Assembly (NCBI RefSeq): GCF_001418085.1 | Contig: NZ_LIQH01000020.1 | Span: forward strand, 106,976-170,975 | Direction: 5' to 3' | Length of the DNA stretch: 64,000 nt | DNA from: Lacinutrix algicola | GTDB lineage: Bacteria > Bacteroidota > Bacteroidia > Flavobacteriales > Flavobacteriaceae | In this document: positions 43,821-52,839 of the stretch, piece by piece | Position numbering within the stretch: the stretch's first letter is position 1 | Layout: each line of letters starts with the position of its first letter | Program-made: the position numbers and the translations under genes | The notes under the pieces: generated by a model | The model's database searches: none | Told to the model about the DNA's origin: nothing | What the model saw: only the letters and a program-made list of their open reading frames with translations

Positions 43821-44784
43821 AGGACCAATTTCTCAATTTATAGAAAAACATTATTTACATTTTAATGCGGCAGCTTTGGTTGATGCAGCAAAAGGTTACG
43901 AAGCACAACTAGAAAGTGGTGCAAAAATGTTAGTGTCTCTTGCAGGAGCTATGAGTACTGCAGAACTTGGAAAAAGTTTTGCAGAAATGATTAGACAAGA
44001 CAAAGTGCAAATTATCTCTTGTACAGGTGCAAACCTTGAGGAAGATATTATGAATTTAGTTGCGCACTCACATTACAAACGTGTGCCTAACTATCGAGAT
44101 TTAACACCTCAAGATGAGTGGGATTTACTTGAAAAAGGTTTAAACCGTGTTACAGATACTTGTATTCCAGAGGAAGAAGCATTTAGAAGGTTGCAAAAGC
44201 ATATTGTAAAAATCTGGAAAGATGCAGAAGCTGCTGGTGAGCGTTTTTTACCACACGAGTACATGTACAAAATGTTATTATCTGGTGTTTTAGAAGAATA
44301 CTACGAAATAGATTTAAAAGATTCATGGATGTATGCTGCAGCAGAAAAAAACTTACCTATTGTTTGCCCAGGTTGGGAAGACAGTACAATGGGTAATATT
44401 TTTGCTAGTTACGTGCTTAAAGGCGAACTTAAAGCTAGTACTGTAAAATCTGGTATTGAGTACATGACATTTTTAGCAGATTGGTATACTGATAACTCAT
44501 CTAAAGGAATTGGTTTCTTTCAAATTGGAGGTGGAATTGCAGGAGATTTCCCTATTTGTGTAGTACCAATGTTATACCAAGATATGGAGCGTCCAGAAAC
44601 ACCATTTTGGAGTTATTTCTGTCAAATAAGTGATTCTACAACAAGTTACGGTTCGTATTCTGGTGCAGTACCAAATGAGAAAATTACTTGGGGAAAACTA
44701 GATATTGATACACCTAAATTTATAATAGAAAGTGATGCTACAATTGTTGCACCTTTAATATTTGCATACCTTTTAGGTGAGTAA
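43810..44784 (+). CDS. Deoxyhypusine-synthase-like enzyme (possible homospermidine synthase)
   Basis: A 324-residue protein from ATG 43810. An ATG at 43789 adds seven residues but gives a 32-bp overlap; the 11-bp overlap equals that between speA and speB. DHS-fold marks: LVSLAGAMSTAELGKSFAEM, ISCTGANLEEDIMNL, and the catalytic-lysine block EKITWGKLDIDTP (WGK conserved), then DATIVAPLIFAYL. Bacteria lack eIF5A, so the eukaryotic reaction is excluded. DHS-like bacterial enzymes are thought to transfer an aminobutyl group to putrescine, making homospermidine. That fits a gene placed right after putrescine synthesis, but it is an inference. Confidence 0.85.
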   Translation: MSTKGPISQFIEKHYLHFNAAALVDAAKGYEAQLESGAKMLVSLAGAMSTAELGKSFAEMIRQDKVQIISCTGANLEEDIMNLVAHSHYKRVPNYRDLTPQDEWDLLEKGLNRVTDTCIPEEEAFRRLQKHIVKIWKDAEAAGERFLPHEYMYKMLLSGVLEEYYEIDLKDSWMYAAAEKNLPIVCPGWEDSTMGNIFASYVLKGELKASTVKSGIEYMTFLADWYTDNSSKGIGFFQIGGGIAGDFPICVVPMLYQDMERPETPFWSYFCQISDSTTSYGSYSGAVPNEKITWGKLDIDTPKFIIESDATIVAPLIFAYLLGE

Positions 44785-46322
44785 TGGAAGAGCATAAAAT
44801 AGAAAATATAGAATTAAAGTACTTAACTGTTGACGATTTTGAGGAATTAAAATCGGCAACACTTGAGTCTTATGGTGGTGTACTTGATTCTTTTTGGAAG
44901 AAAGATCACATCGCTCGCTTAACTACTATTTTCCCAAAAGGACAAGTAGTTATAAAAATCGATGGAAAGTTAGCTGGTTGCGCTTTGTCTCTTGTTGTAG
45001 ACTACGATAAGATTGAAGATAACCATACTTATGCCGATATTATTGAGGGCGATAAATTTAAAAACCACGATCCAGATGGCGATGTGCTTTATGGAATAGA
45101 TGTTTTTATTAAGCCAGAATATAGAGGTTTGCGTTTAGGTAGACGTTTATACGATTATAGAAAAGAAGTTTGCGAAGAATTAAACTTAAAAGGAATTGTT
45201 TTTGGAGGTAGAATGCCAAACTATCATAAGTTTCAAAGTGAGCTTACACCTAAAGAATATATAGAAAAGGTTAAGCGTAAAGAAATTCATGATCCAGTTT
45301 TAAACTTTCAAATTTCTAACGACTTTCATCCTTTAAGAATTATAAAAGGTTATTTAGAAGGCGATACAGCATCAAACGAATATGCTGTTTTAATGGAGTG
45401 GGATAACGTTTATTATGTTAAACAAAATAAGAAGGCAAGTACAGTAAAAACTGTTGTTAGATTAGGTTTAATACAATGGCAAATGCGCACCTACAATAGC
45501 TTAGAGGAGCTTATGCAACAGGTAGAGTATTTTGTGGATAGTGTTGCGGCATACAGATCGGATTTTGCACTATTCCCAGAGTTTTTTAATGCACCGCTTA
45601 TGGCAAAGTATAACCATTTACACGAGCCAGATGCTATTAGAGAATTAGCAAAATATACTAAGGTTATTGTAGAGAAAATGCAGCAACTGTCTATCTCTTA
45701 TAATATTAATATTATTACTGGTAGTATGCCAGAATTAATAGACGATAACCTTTTTAACGTAGGTTATTTATGTCGTAGAGATGGAAGTTTAGAACGTTAC
45801 GAAAAAATACATGTTACACCAGATGAAGCTAAAGTTTGGGGAATGCAGCGTGGTAATAAATTACAAACGTTCGAGACAGATGCAGGTAAAATAGGGATAC
45901 TAATTTGTTACGATTCGGAGTTTCCAGAGTTGTCTCGATTACTTTCAGATGAAGGTATGGATATTCTCTTTGTTCCGTTCTTAACAGATACTCAAAATGG
46001 ATATTCTCGTGTACGTTTATGTGCGCAAGCAAGAGCCATCGAGAACGAGTGTTATGTTGCCATTGCAGGAAGTGTAGGTAATTTACCAAATGTAAATAAC
46101 ATGGACATCCAATATGCGCAATCTGCCGTATTTACACCATGCGACTTTTCGTTTCCAAGCAATGGAATTAAAGCTGAAGCAACTACAAATACAGAGATGA
46201 TTTTAGTTGCGGATGTAGATTTAAGTTTACTAAGAGAATTACATTCTTTTGGTGCAGTAAAAAACTTAAAGGATAGACGTAAAGATTTTTATAATGTTGT
46301 TAGAGTTAATGATAATAAATAG
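44784..46322 (+). CDS. GNAT acetyltransferase fused to carbon-nitrogen hydrolase
   Basis: A 512-residue bifunctional protein whose ATG overlaps the preceding stop by 1 bp. Residues 1-210 are a GNAT domain (VFIKPEYRGLRLGRRLYDYR is the acetyl-CoA pyrophosphate-binding block R/Q-x-x-G-x-G/R). Residues about 225-512 are a nitrilase-superfamily amidohydrolase: LFPEFFNAP (Glu), RYEKIHVTPDE (Lys), and GILICYDSEFPELSR (Cys). The triad is complete. This fusion is recurrent in Bacteroidota. In this operon it may acetylate a polyamine and hydrolyse an amide, perhaps a carbamoyl or acyl polyamine, but its substrate is unknown. It is the last gene of the polyamine operon. Confidence 0.88.
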   Translation: MEEHKIENIELKYLTVDDFEELKSATLESYGGVLDSFWKKDHIARLTTIFPKGQVVIKIDGKLAGCALSLVVDYDKIEDNHTYADIIEGDKFKNHDPDGDVLYGIDVFIKPEYRGLRLGRRLYDYRKEVCEELNLKGIVFGGRMPNYHKFQSELTPKEYIEKVKRKEIHDPVLNFQISNDFHPLRIIKGYLEGDTASNEYAVLMEWDNVYYVKQNKKASTVKTVVRLGLIQWQMRTYNSLEELMQQVEYFVDSVAAYRSDFALFPEFFNAPLMAKYNHLHEPDAIRELAKYTKVIVEKMQQLSISYNINIITGSMPELIDDNLFNVGYLCRRDGSLERYEKIHVTPDEAKVWGMQRGNKLQTFETDAGKIGILICYDSEFPELSRLLSDEGMDILFVPFLTDTQNGYSRVRLCAQARAIENECYVAIAGSVGNLPNVNNMDIQYAQSAVFTPCDFSFPSNGIKAEATTNTEMILVADVDLSLLRELHSFGAVKNLKDRRKDFYNVVRVNDNK

Positions 46323-46348
46323 TATTTTTAAATTAATAAAAATATGAT

Positions 46349-46365
46349 TTTCGCTTCTGCGGAAA
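46349..46365. repeat. Copy of a GC-rich near-palindromic repeat (degenerate)
   Basis: TTTCGCTTCTGCGGAAA differs at 2 of 17 positions from the reverse complement of the element found at 52746 and 56096. It lies in the short gap after the polyamine operon. Confidence 0.45.
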
Positions 46366-46380
46366 TAAACAAAAATAGTA

Positions 46381-46698
46381 ATGAAAAACAGAAACGAAAA
46401 TTTAAAGCGAGTGATAGTCGATTTTAAAAAATTGACTCCTGAAATTCTAGCGATGTTAGTAGATAAATTCCCTGATGGTTACGATGATCGTGATATTGTA
46501 TCTTTTAAAAATGCAAAGAACGAACTTATTGAAGCTGTAGAGCTTATTACCGAAGACACAAAGTATTTGGTAAAAGTAAGTGCAAAGTTAGAAGTTACTA
46601 TGGATAATTACGACGAGGACGATTACGAAGATTTCGATGATAATGATCCAGAGGCTGTACAAGATCCAAAAATGGATGAAAGTGATGATGATTTTTAA
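46381..46698 (+). CDS. Small conserved-looking acidic protein, function unknown
   Basis: A 105-residue protein without signal peptide. The N-terminus is basic and helical (NENLKRVIVDFKKLTPEILAML), then KFPDGYDDRDIVSF, and the last 30 residues are almost all Asp and Glu (YDEDDYEDFDDNDPEA). Codon use matches its neighbours and the frame is clean, so I take it as real. I do not recognise the family. A long acidic tail is common in proteins that bind basic partners or nucleic-acid-binding proteins, which is only a hint. Confidence 0.65.
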   Translation: MKNRNENLKRVIVDFKKLTPEILAMLVDKFPDGYDDRDIVSFKNAKNELIEAVELITEDTKYLVKVSAKLEVTMDNYDEDDYEDFDDNDPEAVQDPKMDESDDDF

Positions 46699-46837
46699 AA
46701 ATAGAACTATTTTAATAATTTTAAAACGATAAAAAGCGAACATATTATAATACTATTTTAGGCAAGAGATTACGGTGTTTTACTAGAAGTAAAATGTAGT
46801 TTTCAAAGATTTTTAAATAACAATTAAACTATTCAAA

Positions 46838-47209
46838 ATGAAGTCAAAAAATATAGTACAAGTAGTAATGGTAGCTTTCTTTATGTTAGCACTATCAAGT
46901 TTTAAAGTTGAAACTAAAAAAGTTTCTATAGATCAAGAAGAGCAAACAATCTCAGCTATTTATGATGGTGCTGAAGATTACGGTTATAATTTTATTTTTA
47001 CTAACGACGATGAAGATGAAAGTACAATAACGTTTCAAAATGTTAATGAAGATGTTTTAAAAGCATTCGATTTAAAATCTGAAGCATTAATAGGTACTAA
47101 CATGAAAGTAACTTATTCAATTGTAGTTGAAACAGAAGAGGATGAGGATGGTTTTGAAAGTGAAACTGAAATTCTAACAATTACAAAATTGGAAAAAATA
47201 AAAAAGTAA
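46838..47209 (+). CDS. Small exported protein, function unknown
   Basis: A 123-residue protein. The N-terminus (MKSKNIVQVVMVAFFMLALSSF) is a signal peptide or anchor. The mature part is beta-like and acidic (IYDGAEDYGYNFIFTNDDED, then TYSIVVETEEDEDGFES). No cysteine lipobox is seen. It stands alone between the small acidic gene and a terminator. No family recognised. Confidence 0.6.
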   Translation: MKSKNIVQVVMVAFFMLALSSFKVETKKVSIDQEEQTISAIYDGAEDYGYNFIFTNDDEDESTITFQNVNEDVLKAFDLKSEALIGTNMKVTYSIVVETEEDEDGFESETEILTITKLEKIKK

Positions 47210-47226
47210 TTTACTTTATACTCAGA

Positions 47227-47260
47227 CTAAAGGCTACCAATTGGTAGCCTTTAGTTTTTT
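47227..47260. terminator. Bidirectional intrinsic terminator (perfect palindrome)
   Basis: A 28-nt perfect palindrome (CTAAAGGCTACC, AATT, GGTAGCCTTTAG) is followed by a T-run on the plus side, between convergent genes. Confidence 0.85.
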
Positions 47261-47295
47261 ACAGTAGAAAAACACTTGTTAAGTGTAGTTTTATT

Positions 47296-48060
47296 TTATT
47301 CACTTTTTTTAATAACGAATGGTAAATTGCTTGAATTATCTATGTAATACGCATTAATAAACTGTTTTAAGCTTTTATCTGTTTCCATCATTTTATATAA
47401 TTTGTTTTTAGCTAATTTTGATAAAGCATCATTATTTAAACTATCAGGATTTTTTATTGCTTCTAAAAAGTAAGATCTAGTATTGGCTATAAATTTTGGT
47501 TGTCCGCTTTTTTCTTCATCAAAGGCAGTTATTATAGCTTCGTAAGTTATAGCTTCTATTAATGTTACATCCTTAGTACTGTTTAAATCGTTAAACTCAT
47601 TTTCGCTAGAACAAATTTTTAATTTTAGTGTATTTTTAGAATTTACAATTAGAAAAAATCGAGAAGCAACTTCCATAACTTCTTCTGTAGAATAGAATGG
47701 TTTATTTTGTTTTTTAACATTTACTAAGCTCTCGAAATTAGAAACAAAGTGTTTGTCGTTAATCTGTTTTAAGAATGCTTTTTTAATTTGTATGGTATCA
47801 GGATACATTTTTATAAGAGCATCTAAATCTGTTTTTGATGAAAAGAAGTAAGTAAATCTTTGCTCATGATTTTTAATAAATTTTCCAATACTATCGTTAG
47901 AGCCTTTAATTTTTGTTTGTATTTTACTTAAAACTTTATCGTTAGTAGGTTTTTTTTGATATTCTAATTCTATGTAGTTTTCTGGATTTACAGTGCTTTC
48001 TGTGCTACAGCTAATTATTGTGAAAATTAGTAATATTAAAGTCAGATTTTTTAAATTCAT
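47296..48060 (-). CDS. Lipoprotein, function unknown
   Basis: A 254-residue protein with a lipoprotein signal (LIFTIISCS). The mature part is mixed alpha/beta and Lys-rich, with no motif I recognise. It is the last gene of the minus-strand series 55797 to 47296 and is separated from the GT-C-like gene by 73 bp. It may belong to that operon or be transcribed alone. Confidence 0.65.
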   Translation of the reverse strand: MNLKNLTLILLIFTIISCSTESTVNPENYIELEYQKKPTNDKVLSKIQTKIKGSNDSIGKFIKNHEQRFTYFFSSKTDLDALIKMYPDTIQIKKAFLKQINDKHFVSNFESLVNVKKQNKPFYSTEEVMEVASRFFLIVNSKNTLKLKICSSENEFNDLNSTKDVTLIEAITYEAIITAFDEEKSGQPKFIANTRSYFLEAIKNPDSLNNDALSKLAKNKLYKMMETDKSLKQFINAYYIDNSSNLPFVIKKSE

Positions 48061-48133
48061 TATATGGTTTGTTGGGAGAATTACTGTTTTTAAATTTGTT
48101 ATAAACGCTTAATAACAAAACTAAGGTATAAAT

Positions 48134-49564
48134 TTAAGATTCAATTTTAGAAGATAGTTTTTTCTTACTAAAGAATATTTCTTTAATAAAAACACTAAAA
48201 ACAATTAAGTACTCTAGTCCAATAATCCAAAGATTCTCAGTGTTATCTGCATTCGCATAAGCGAGATAACTAATAATAACAATAAAACTCCACACCAATG
48301 GGAATTTGTGATTAGTAAACACGCTTAAAATTAAAATGGTTGCAATGTACCAAGGATGTACAGTTGTACTTAGAAACAAGTAAATAGTAAAACTAAAAAG
48401 CATAGTTGTAATTAGTTTTTTTGTGTTTATTTTTTTTGTAAAAAAAGATAAGCTAAGAATATATAAAACGGTAATAACAGGTAGTGCTTTGCCAATAATT
48501 GCAATCTCGTTGTAACCTCTAAACCAATAGCCAATTTCTCTAGCAATGTAATAAATACTTGCGTTAAACTCGAAATTACCAAACCATAAGCCTACAGTTT
48601 TACTATAGTTATTTATAAATTGAGTCGAGAAAAATGGAGCAAAAAGAAGTAGTGTTGTAAGTATTACAATGGAATAAAAACTAATGAGCCTTGTTATTCC
48701 TGCGAAAAAGGAAACGCGCTTTTTGTTTTTGGTTGTGTTAAGAGCTAATTCTGTTTGGTTTAATGTTGTATTGCGTTTTGAAAACCACCAAAAGAATAAA
48801 GGTAGAAACATAAGCGGAACTAGTTTAGTTGTAATTGATAAAGCAAAAACAACAGCTGCCCATTTCCATTTGTTACAATGTAATAAGTATAAACTCCAAA
48901 CAAGAAAAAAGATCATGACACCTTCAAAATGCAAGTTGCCAGTAAGTTCTATTATTATAAATGGATTAAGTATGTACCATAAAATGTTGTGAACCGGAAG
49001 GTTAAGTTTTTTTAATAGTTTTTTACCAAAATAGAGCGTTCCAAAATCGGCAGCAATAATTAACAGTCTTAAAACCATTGCTGCTCCAACAATACTTTTA
49101 TTCGCAAAAAAACCTGCGATAATAAAGCATAATTGATTTATTGGAGGATAGTTTGTAAAATGGCTTCCGTTTAATGGTCCCATTCCTGCATATAACTCTT
49201 CAGCTTGTGCAATTGGAAATTGATTATTTGTGATAAATAATTCTGGTGTATAGAGATAAGGATTTAGGCTTTCAAGAATAATACGTCCATCCCAAATAAA
49301 TCTATAAAAATCTTGAGAAAGATTGGGTATTGCAAGTATAAATATAGCTCGGAATATAAAAGCTGTAAGTGCTAAAAACTTAAAATTATATTTATTTAGC
49401 TGTACAAGTTTATAGAATATAAAGAATACAGCAGTATATAATATAATGAGTTTAAAGTGTGCTGTACGTTCAAGGTTGTATGCAAAAACAAAATAAAGTA
49501 CTGCGCTTATTAAGACTAATAATAGCGGTAATTTTTTTGTTTTTAATACTATTGAGTTGAACAC
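48134..49564 (-). CDS. GT-C-fold polyprenol-phosphate-dependent glycosyltransferase-like membrane protein
   Basis: A 476-residue integral membrane protein with about 11-13 helices. The first extracytoplasmic loop holds SQDFYRFIWDGRIILESLNP, with the Asp expected for GT-C enzymes, followed by NPYLYTPE and the NYPPINQLCF stretch. This pattern is shared by GT87/DUF2029 and MptB-like mannosyltransferases. It follows two GT2 genes on the same strand, so it probably uses a lipid-linked sugar made by one of them. Sugar and acceptor are unknown. Confidence 0.72.
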   Translation of the reverse strand: MFNSIVLKTKKLPLLLVLISAVLYFVFAYNLERTAHFKLIILYTAVFFIFYKLVQLNKYNFKFLALTAFIFRAIFILAIPNLSQDFYRFIWDGRIILESLNPYLYTPELFITNNQFPIAQAEELYAGMGPLNGSHFTNYPPINQLCFIIAGFFANKSIVGAAMVLRLLIIAADFGTLYFGKKLLKKLNLPVHNILWYILNPFIIIELTGNLHFEGVMIFFLVWSLYLLHCNKWKWAAVVFALSITTKLVPLMFLPLFFWWFSKRNTTLNQTELALNTTKNKKRVSFFAGITRLISFYSIVILTTLLLFAPFFSTQFINNYSKTVGLWFGNFEFNASIYYIAREIGYWFRGYNEIAIIGKALPVITVLYILSLSFFTKKINTKKLITTMLFSFTIYLFLSTTVHPWYIATILILSVFTNHKFPLVWSFIVIISYLAYANADNTENLWIIGLEYLIVFSVFIKEIFFSKKKLSSKIES

Positions 49565-49594
49565 GGTTAAAGCTATTCTATTAATTTAAGAGCT

Positions 49595-49712
49595 GAATTT
49601 TGGTAGACAGCGTTAACGATTGATGCGGCATCCTTTTTTGCCACTAAAAGCAAAAAAGATATAGCGGAAAGCGTGGTGCAGACTTTTTTGTCTGTAAACG
49701 CTCATAATAAAA
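49595..49712. repeat. REP-like inverted-repeat element between glycosyltransferase genes
   Basis: The 148-bp gap holds nested inverted repeats: CTTTTTTGC / GCAAAAAAG around CACTAAAA, CAGAC / GTCTG around a T-run, and an outer AGCGTT / AACGCT. The wording GCGGCATCC followed by GATATAGCGGAAAGC is, to my memory, a recurrent flavobacterial intergenic element. It probably works as a terminator or RNA-stabilising hairpin. Confidence 0.5.
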
Positions 49713-51206
49713 TTAAGCTTTAGAGGTTAAAGATTTAAAGAATACAAAACCAAAACCAATACAAAGCATAAGGTGAAAAGGGAATAAACCAAAATCTCCG
49801 CCTTGATCTCCAACTACAAAAGCGCTGTACATACCAAATGCAAAATATAACATTAGTAAGCCTTCGAAAATAACATTAATTGAAATGTTATTTTTTATAT
49901 ACTTGTTGCCTTTCCAGCTGTCTTTAAGTGTTTTGATATTAAATTTAGGTGTTCGTACAAATTCACTGCGTTTTCCTATATGTCCTTCTATAACAGCTAT
50001 AGAGTTGTGCAAGCTAAAGCCCATTGCAATTGAGAAAAAAGTAAAAAACATTCCAATATATTTAACAAAGTTTTTAAAGCCTCCGCCATATGAGCGTTTG
50101 TACATATGCCAATAACAAATAAAGAAAATGATGGTACTTACCACAAAGAAACTCATTACATAAAAGTAAGGTTTTAAGTGTGCATATTCGTTTTTAATGT
50201 AAAGCATTGGGATACTTAATATACCTACAATAAGTACATTTAAAAACATGGTACTATTTAATAAATGAAGTAAACCATGAAGTTTTGTTTTAGGAGATAA
50301 GTTTTTGCTTTTTAAGACTCTCCACATCATTTTTCTAAAATTCTCTGCACCACCTTTATTCCAACGAAATTGCTGTGAGCGTGCGGCACTAATAACCACA
50401 GGTAATTCTGCTGGAGTTACAACATCTTCAAGATATTCGAATTTCCAATTTTTAAGTTGTGCTCTATAGCTTAAATCTAAATCTTCGGTTAAGGTGTCGC
50501 CTTCCCAATTTCCGGCGTCTAATATGCATTCTTTACGCCAAACACCAGCAGTACCATTAAAATTGATAAAATGACCTTTAGAGTTTCTGCCTACTTGTTC
50601 TAGTGTAAAATGTGCGTCTAAAGCAAAGGCTTGAATTTTTGTAAGTGTAGAGTAATTTCTATTTATGTGTCCCCAACGTGTTTGTACAACACCAATGTTG
50701 CTATCTGTAAAATGTGGAATTGTTTTTTTTAACCAGTCTGTTTGTGGTAAAAAATCGGCATCGAAAATGGCAATAAATTCTCCTTTTGCAATTTTTAAAC
50801 CTTCCTTTAAAGCACCTGCTTTAAAACCTTCTCGGTTTGTTCTACAAATATGAACGATGTCTAATCCTTTTGCTTTAAGCGCAGCAATTTGAGAGTGTGT
50901 AGTTTCTACGGTGTTGTCTGTAGAGTCATCTAGCACTTGAATTTCTAATTTCTCTTTTGGGTAATCTATAAGAGCTATGTTTTCAAGTAAGCGTTCCATT
51001 ACATACTCCTCATTAAAAACAGGTAACTGTATAGTAACGAAAGGAACTTTTTCTGGATTGTTAAAATCTAAAAAAGGTGTTTTTACTTTCTTTTTTTGAG
51101 CAGAAAGATAATTAAATAGTAAATTTAATTGAGCCAATGCATACATGAAAATAAGTAGCAATGCTATAGAGTAAATAATAATAATGACTAAGTTTAAATA
51201 TATCAC
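49713..51206 (-). CDS. Family 2 glycosyltransferase, cellulose-synthase-like, membrane-bound
   Basis: A 497-residue processive-type GT2. An N-terminal helix (residues 5-30) precedes the catalytic domain: VTIQLPVFNEEYVMERLL, QVLDDSTDNTVE (first Asp block), AIFDADFLPQ (DxD), TLTEDLDLSYRAQ (catalytic Asp), and QQFRWNKGGAENF (QxxRW). Four helices follow at the C-terminus. All residues needed for activity are present. It overlaps the preceding small GT2 by 4 bp (ATGA). Enzymes of this type make beta-linked polymers or glycolipids; the product here is not known. Confidence 0.9.
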   Translation of the reverse strand: MIYLNLVIIIIYSIALLLIFMYALAQLNLLFNYLSAQKKKVKTPFLDFNNPEKVPFVTIQLPVFNEEYVMERLLENIALIDYPKEKLEIQVLDDSTDNTVETTHSQIAALKAKGLDIVHICRTNREGFKAGALKEGLKIAKGEFIAIFDADFLPQTDWLKKTIPHFTDSNIGVVQTRWGHINRNYSTLTKIQAFALDAHFTLEQVGRNSKGHFINFNGTAGVWRKECILDAGNWEGDTLTEDLDLSYRAQLKNWKFEYLEDVVTPAELPVVISAARSQQFRWNKGGAENFRKMMWRVLKSKNLSPKTKLHGLLHLLNSTMFLNVLIVGILSIPMLYIKNEYAHLKPYFYVMSFFVVSTIIFFICYWHMYKRSYGGGFKNFVKYIGMFFTFFSIAMGFSLHNSIAVIEGHIGKRSEFVRTPKFNIKTLKDSWKGNKYIKNNISINVIFEGLLMLYFAFGMYSAFVVGDQGGDFGLFPFHLMLCIGFGFVFFKSLTSKA

Positions 51207-51895
51207 TTTTTGAAACTGTATTTAAAAATCCAACCTAATATCTTAAAACCTGCAAATATAGTACCTTTTAAGGTTCCAGAGACTTTAGAAACGCCTATTC
51301 TTTGTTTATATCTTACAGGTATTTCTATATAAGAGAGTTTTTGCTTTAAAGCTTTAAGTTGCATTTCTACTGTCCATCCATAAGTTTTATCTTGCATGTT
51401 TAAAGCTAATAACTCTTTATATTTAATTGCTCTAAAAGGCCCTAAATCTGTAAATTTTGCTCCAAAAAACAGCTTCATTAAAAAAGTAGCTAGCCAATTA
51501 CCGAAAACTTGTTGCGGTGTCATTGAGCCACCTTCTCTAAGTTCTTTAACTCTAGACCCAACTACAAAATCTATATTGTCGTTTATAATTGGTGCTACAA
51601 GTTTTGTTAACTCTTCTGGGTAATCGCTATAATCGCCATCAAGAAAAACAATAATATCTGGTTTTTTACTAAGTTTAGCAATATAATCCATGCCTTTTAA
51701 GCACGCATAACCATAACCTTTATTGGTTTCTGTAAGTACTGTTGCTCCTGCATTTCTAGCATTAATAACTGTGTTGTCTGTAGAGTTGTTGTTTATAACA
51801 ATAACTTCTTCTACACTATTTGGAATATCTCTTACAACATTCGCTATGGAGTCTTGCTCGTTATAAGCAGGTATAATTACTTTTATTTTGGGCAT
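51203..51895 (-). CDS. Family 2 glycosyltransferase, DPM1/polyprenol-phosphate type
   Basis: A 230-residue GT2: KVIIPAYNEQDSIANVVRDI, IVINNNSTDNTV, GYGYACLKGMDYI, IIVFLDGDYSDYPEEL (DxD), and FVVGSRVKELREGGSM. The short length and KQRIGVSKVSGTLKG near the end suit polyprenol-phosphate sugar synthases. It begins immediately after the YwqK-family gene stop and overlaps the next GT2 by 4 bp, so all three are one transcript. Inferred role: supply of a lipid-linked sugar to the GT-C-like protein downstream. Confidence 0.88.
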   Translation of the reverse strand: MPKIKVIIPAYNEQDSIANVVRDIPNSVEEVIVINNNSTDNTVINARNAGATVLTETNKGYGYACLKGMDYIAKLSKKPDIIVFLDGDYSDYPEELTKLVAPIINDNIDFVVGSRVKELREGGSMTPQQVFGNWLATFLMKLFFGAKFTDLGPFRAIKYKELLALNMQDKTYGWTVEMQLKALKQKLSYIEIPVRYKQRIGVSKVSGTLKGTIFAGFKILGWIFKYSFKK

Positions 51896-52803
51896 TTATT
51901 TAAGATCACTTAATTTATTTTCTTTCTTAAAAGTGGCCAAATCGGTCCACGTTTTAATTTTTTTTCCTTCGGAAAACTTACTTGCAGCTATTAGTTTTTC
52001 TTGTTTGTACATTAAACAATAGCCATTTTTTAGATTGTTTTTTAATTGACACCTATGGTTTATTTTTTCCATATTATCGTAAAACAACCACCAATTGGCT
52101 TTTGCACCATTTACAAAATGACCTTCTTTTTCTTTAGTACCATTATTTCTATAGAATTTCCAATAGTTGGTTTCTAAGCCAGATTTATAATCGCCTTTTT
52201 TTTCTAGCTTACCATTCTCGAAATAATAAGACCAAAAACCATCTTCTTGTCCATTTGTTAAATGACCTTCAGATTGTAGGTTACCATTATTATAGTAGTT
52301 CGCCCAATATGCTACAGGTTCTCCGTTTGCAAAGTTACCTTCTTTTTTAGTTTACCACTAAAGTGATAGAATTTCCAATAATTAGTAAACAAACCTTTAC
52401 TATAGAAACCTTCGCGCATTAAATTACTATTGGTAAAATATTCTTTCCAGAATCCGGTTTCGCTTCCATTATCAAACTCACCAATTTTTTTTATCGTTTT
52501 ATCTCTATAAAAGTAAGTCCAAAAACCTGTACGATTGCTGTTTGTAAAATGACCTTCGGATTCTAAGTTTTTATTATCGTAATAAAATTTCCAAAAACCT
52601 ACATATAAATTGTTATTAAATTCACCTGTTTTTTCTAAGTTTCCGTTGCTGTAATAAAATTTCCAATGCTCTGTTTTAAGTTCATTTTCAATCCAACCTT
52701 CAGCTTTTAAAGTACCATCTTTATAATGTGTTTTTATATAGGTTTTTTCCGCGAAAGCGTTAAAACTTATAAATAGTATTAATACGAATAGTGTGTTTTT
52801 CAT
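51896..52803 (-). pseudogene. YwqK/MORN-repeat exported protein, split by a -1 shift at a slippery A6G
   Basis: Two frames together encode one protein of about 302 residues. Frame one runs from ATG 52803 (signal peptide ending NAFAEK) to a stop at 52312, 163 residues. The rest continues in the -1 frame to a stop at 51896. Both parts consist of the same roughly 23-residue repeat (for example GEFNNNLYVGFWKFYYDN before, and GHLTNGQEDGFWSYYFEN after). The switch is at AAAAAAG (52348-52342), read A-AAA-AAG in the first frame, the same heptamer as in dnaX. After slipping back one base the reading becomes KLKKEGNFANG and restores the repeat. It is either a programmed frameshift, a one-base deletion in a homopolymer, or a sequencing error. 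Confidence 0.85.
52746..52759. repeat. GC-rich near-palindromic repeat TTTCCGCGAAAGCG
   Basis: Identical to 56096-56109 and close to CTTTCGCGAAAGCG at 7302-7315. It falls on the signal-peptide cleavage codons (AFA) of the YwqK-family gene. Confidence 0.5.
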
Positions 52804-52839
52804 TGTAAGCTAAAACGCGATTAGATATATAAAGGAAAT

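Noticed and set aside
41495..46322. Deoxyhypusine pathway in the strict sense
   Set aside because: Bacteria have no eIF5A; the DHS-like protein is better read as a polyamine-modifying enzyme.
51896..52803. YwqK gene as the antitoxin of a toxin-antitoxin pair
   Set aside because: The family is often labelled antitoxin, but this one has a signal peptide and repeat structure and no toxin gene is adjacent.
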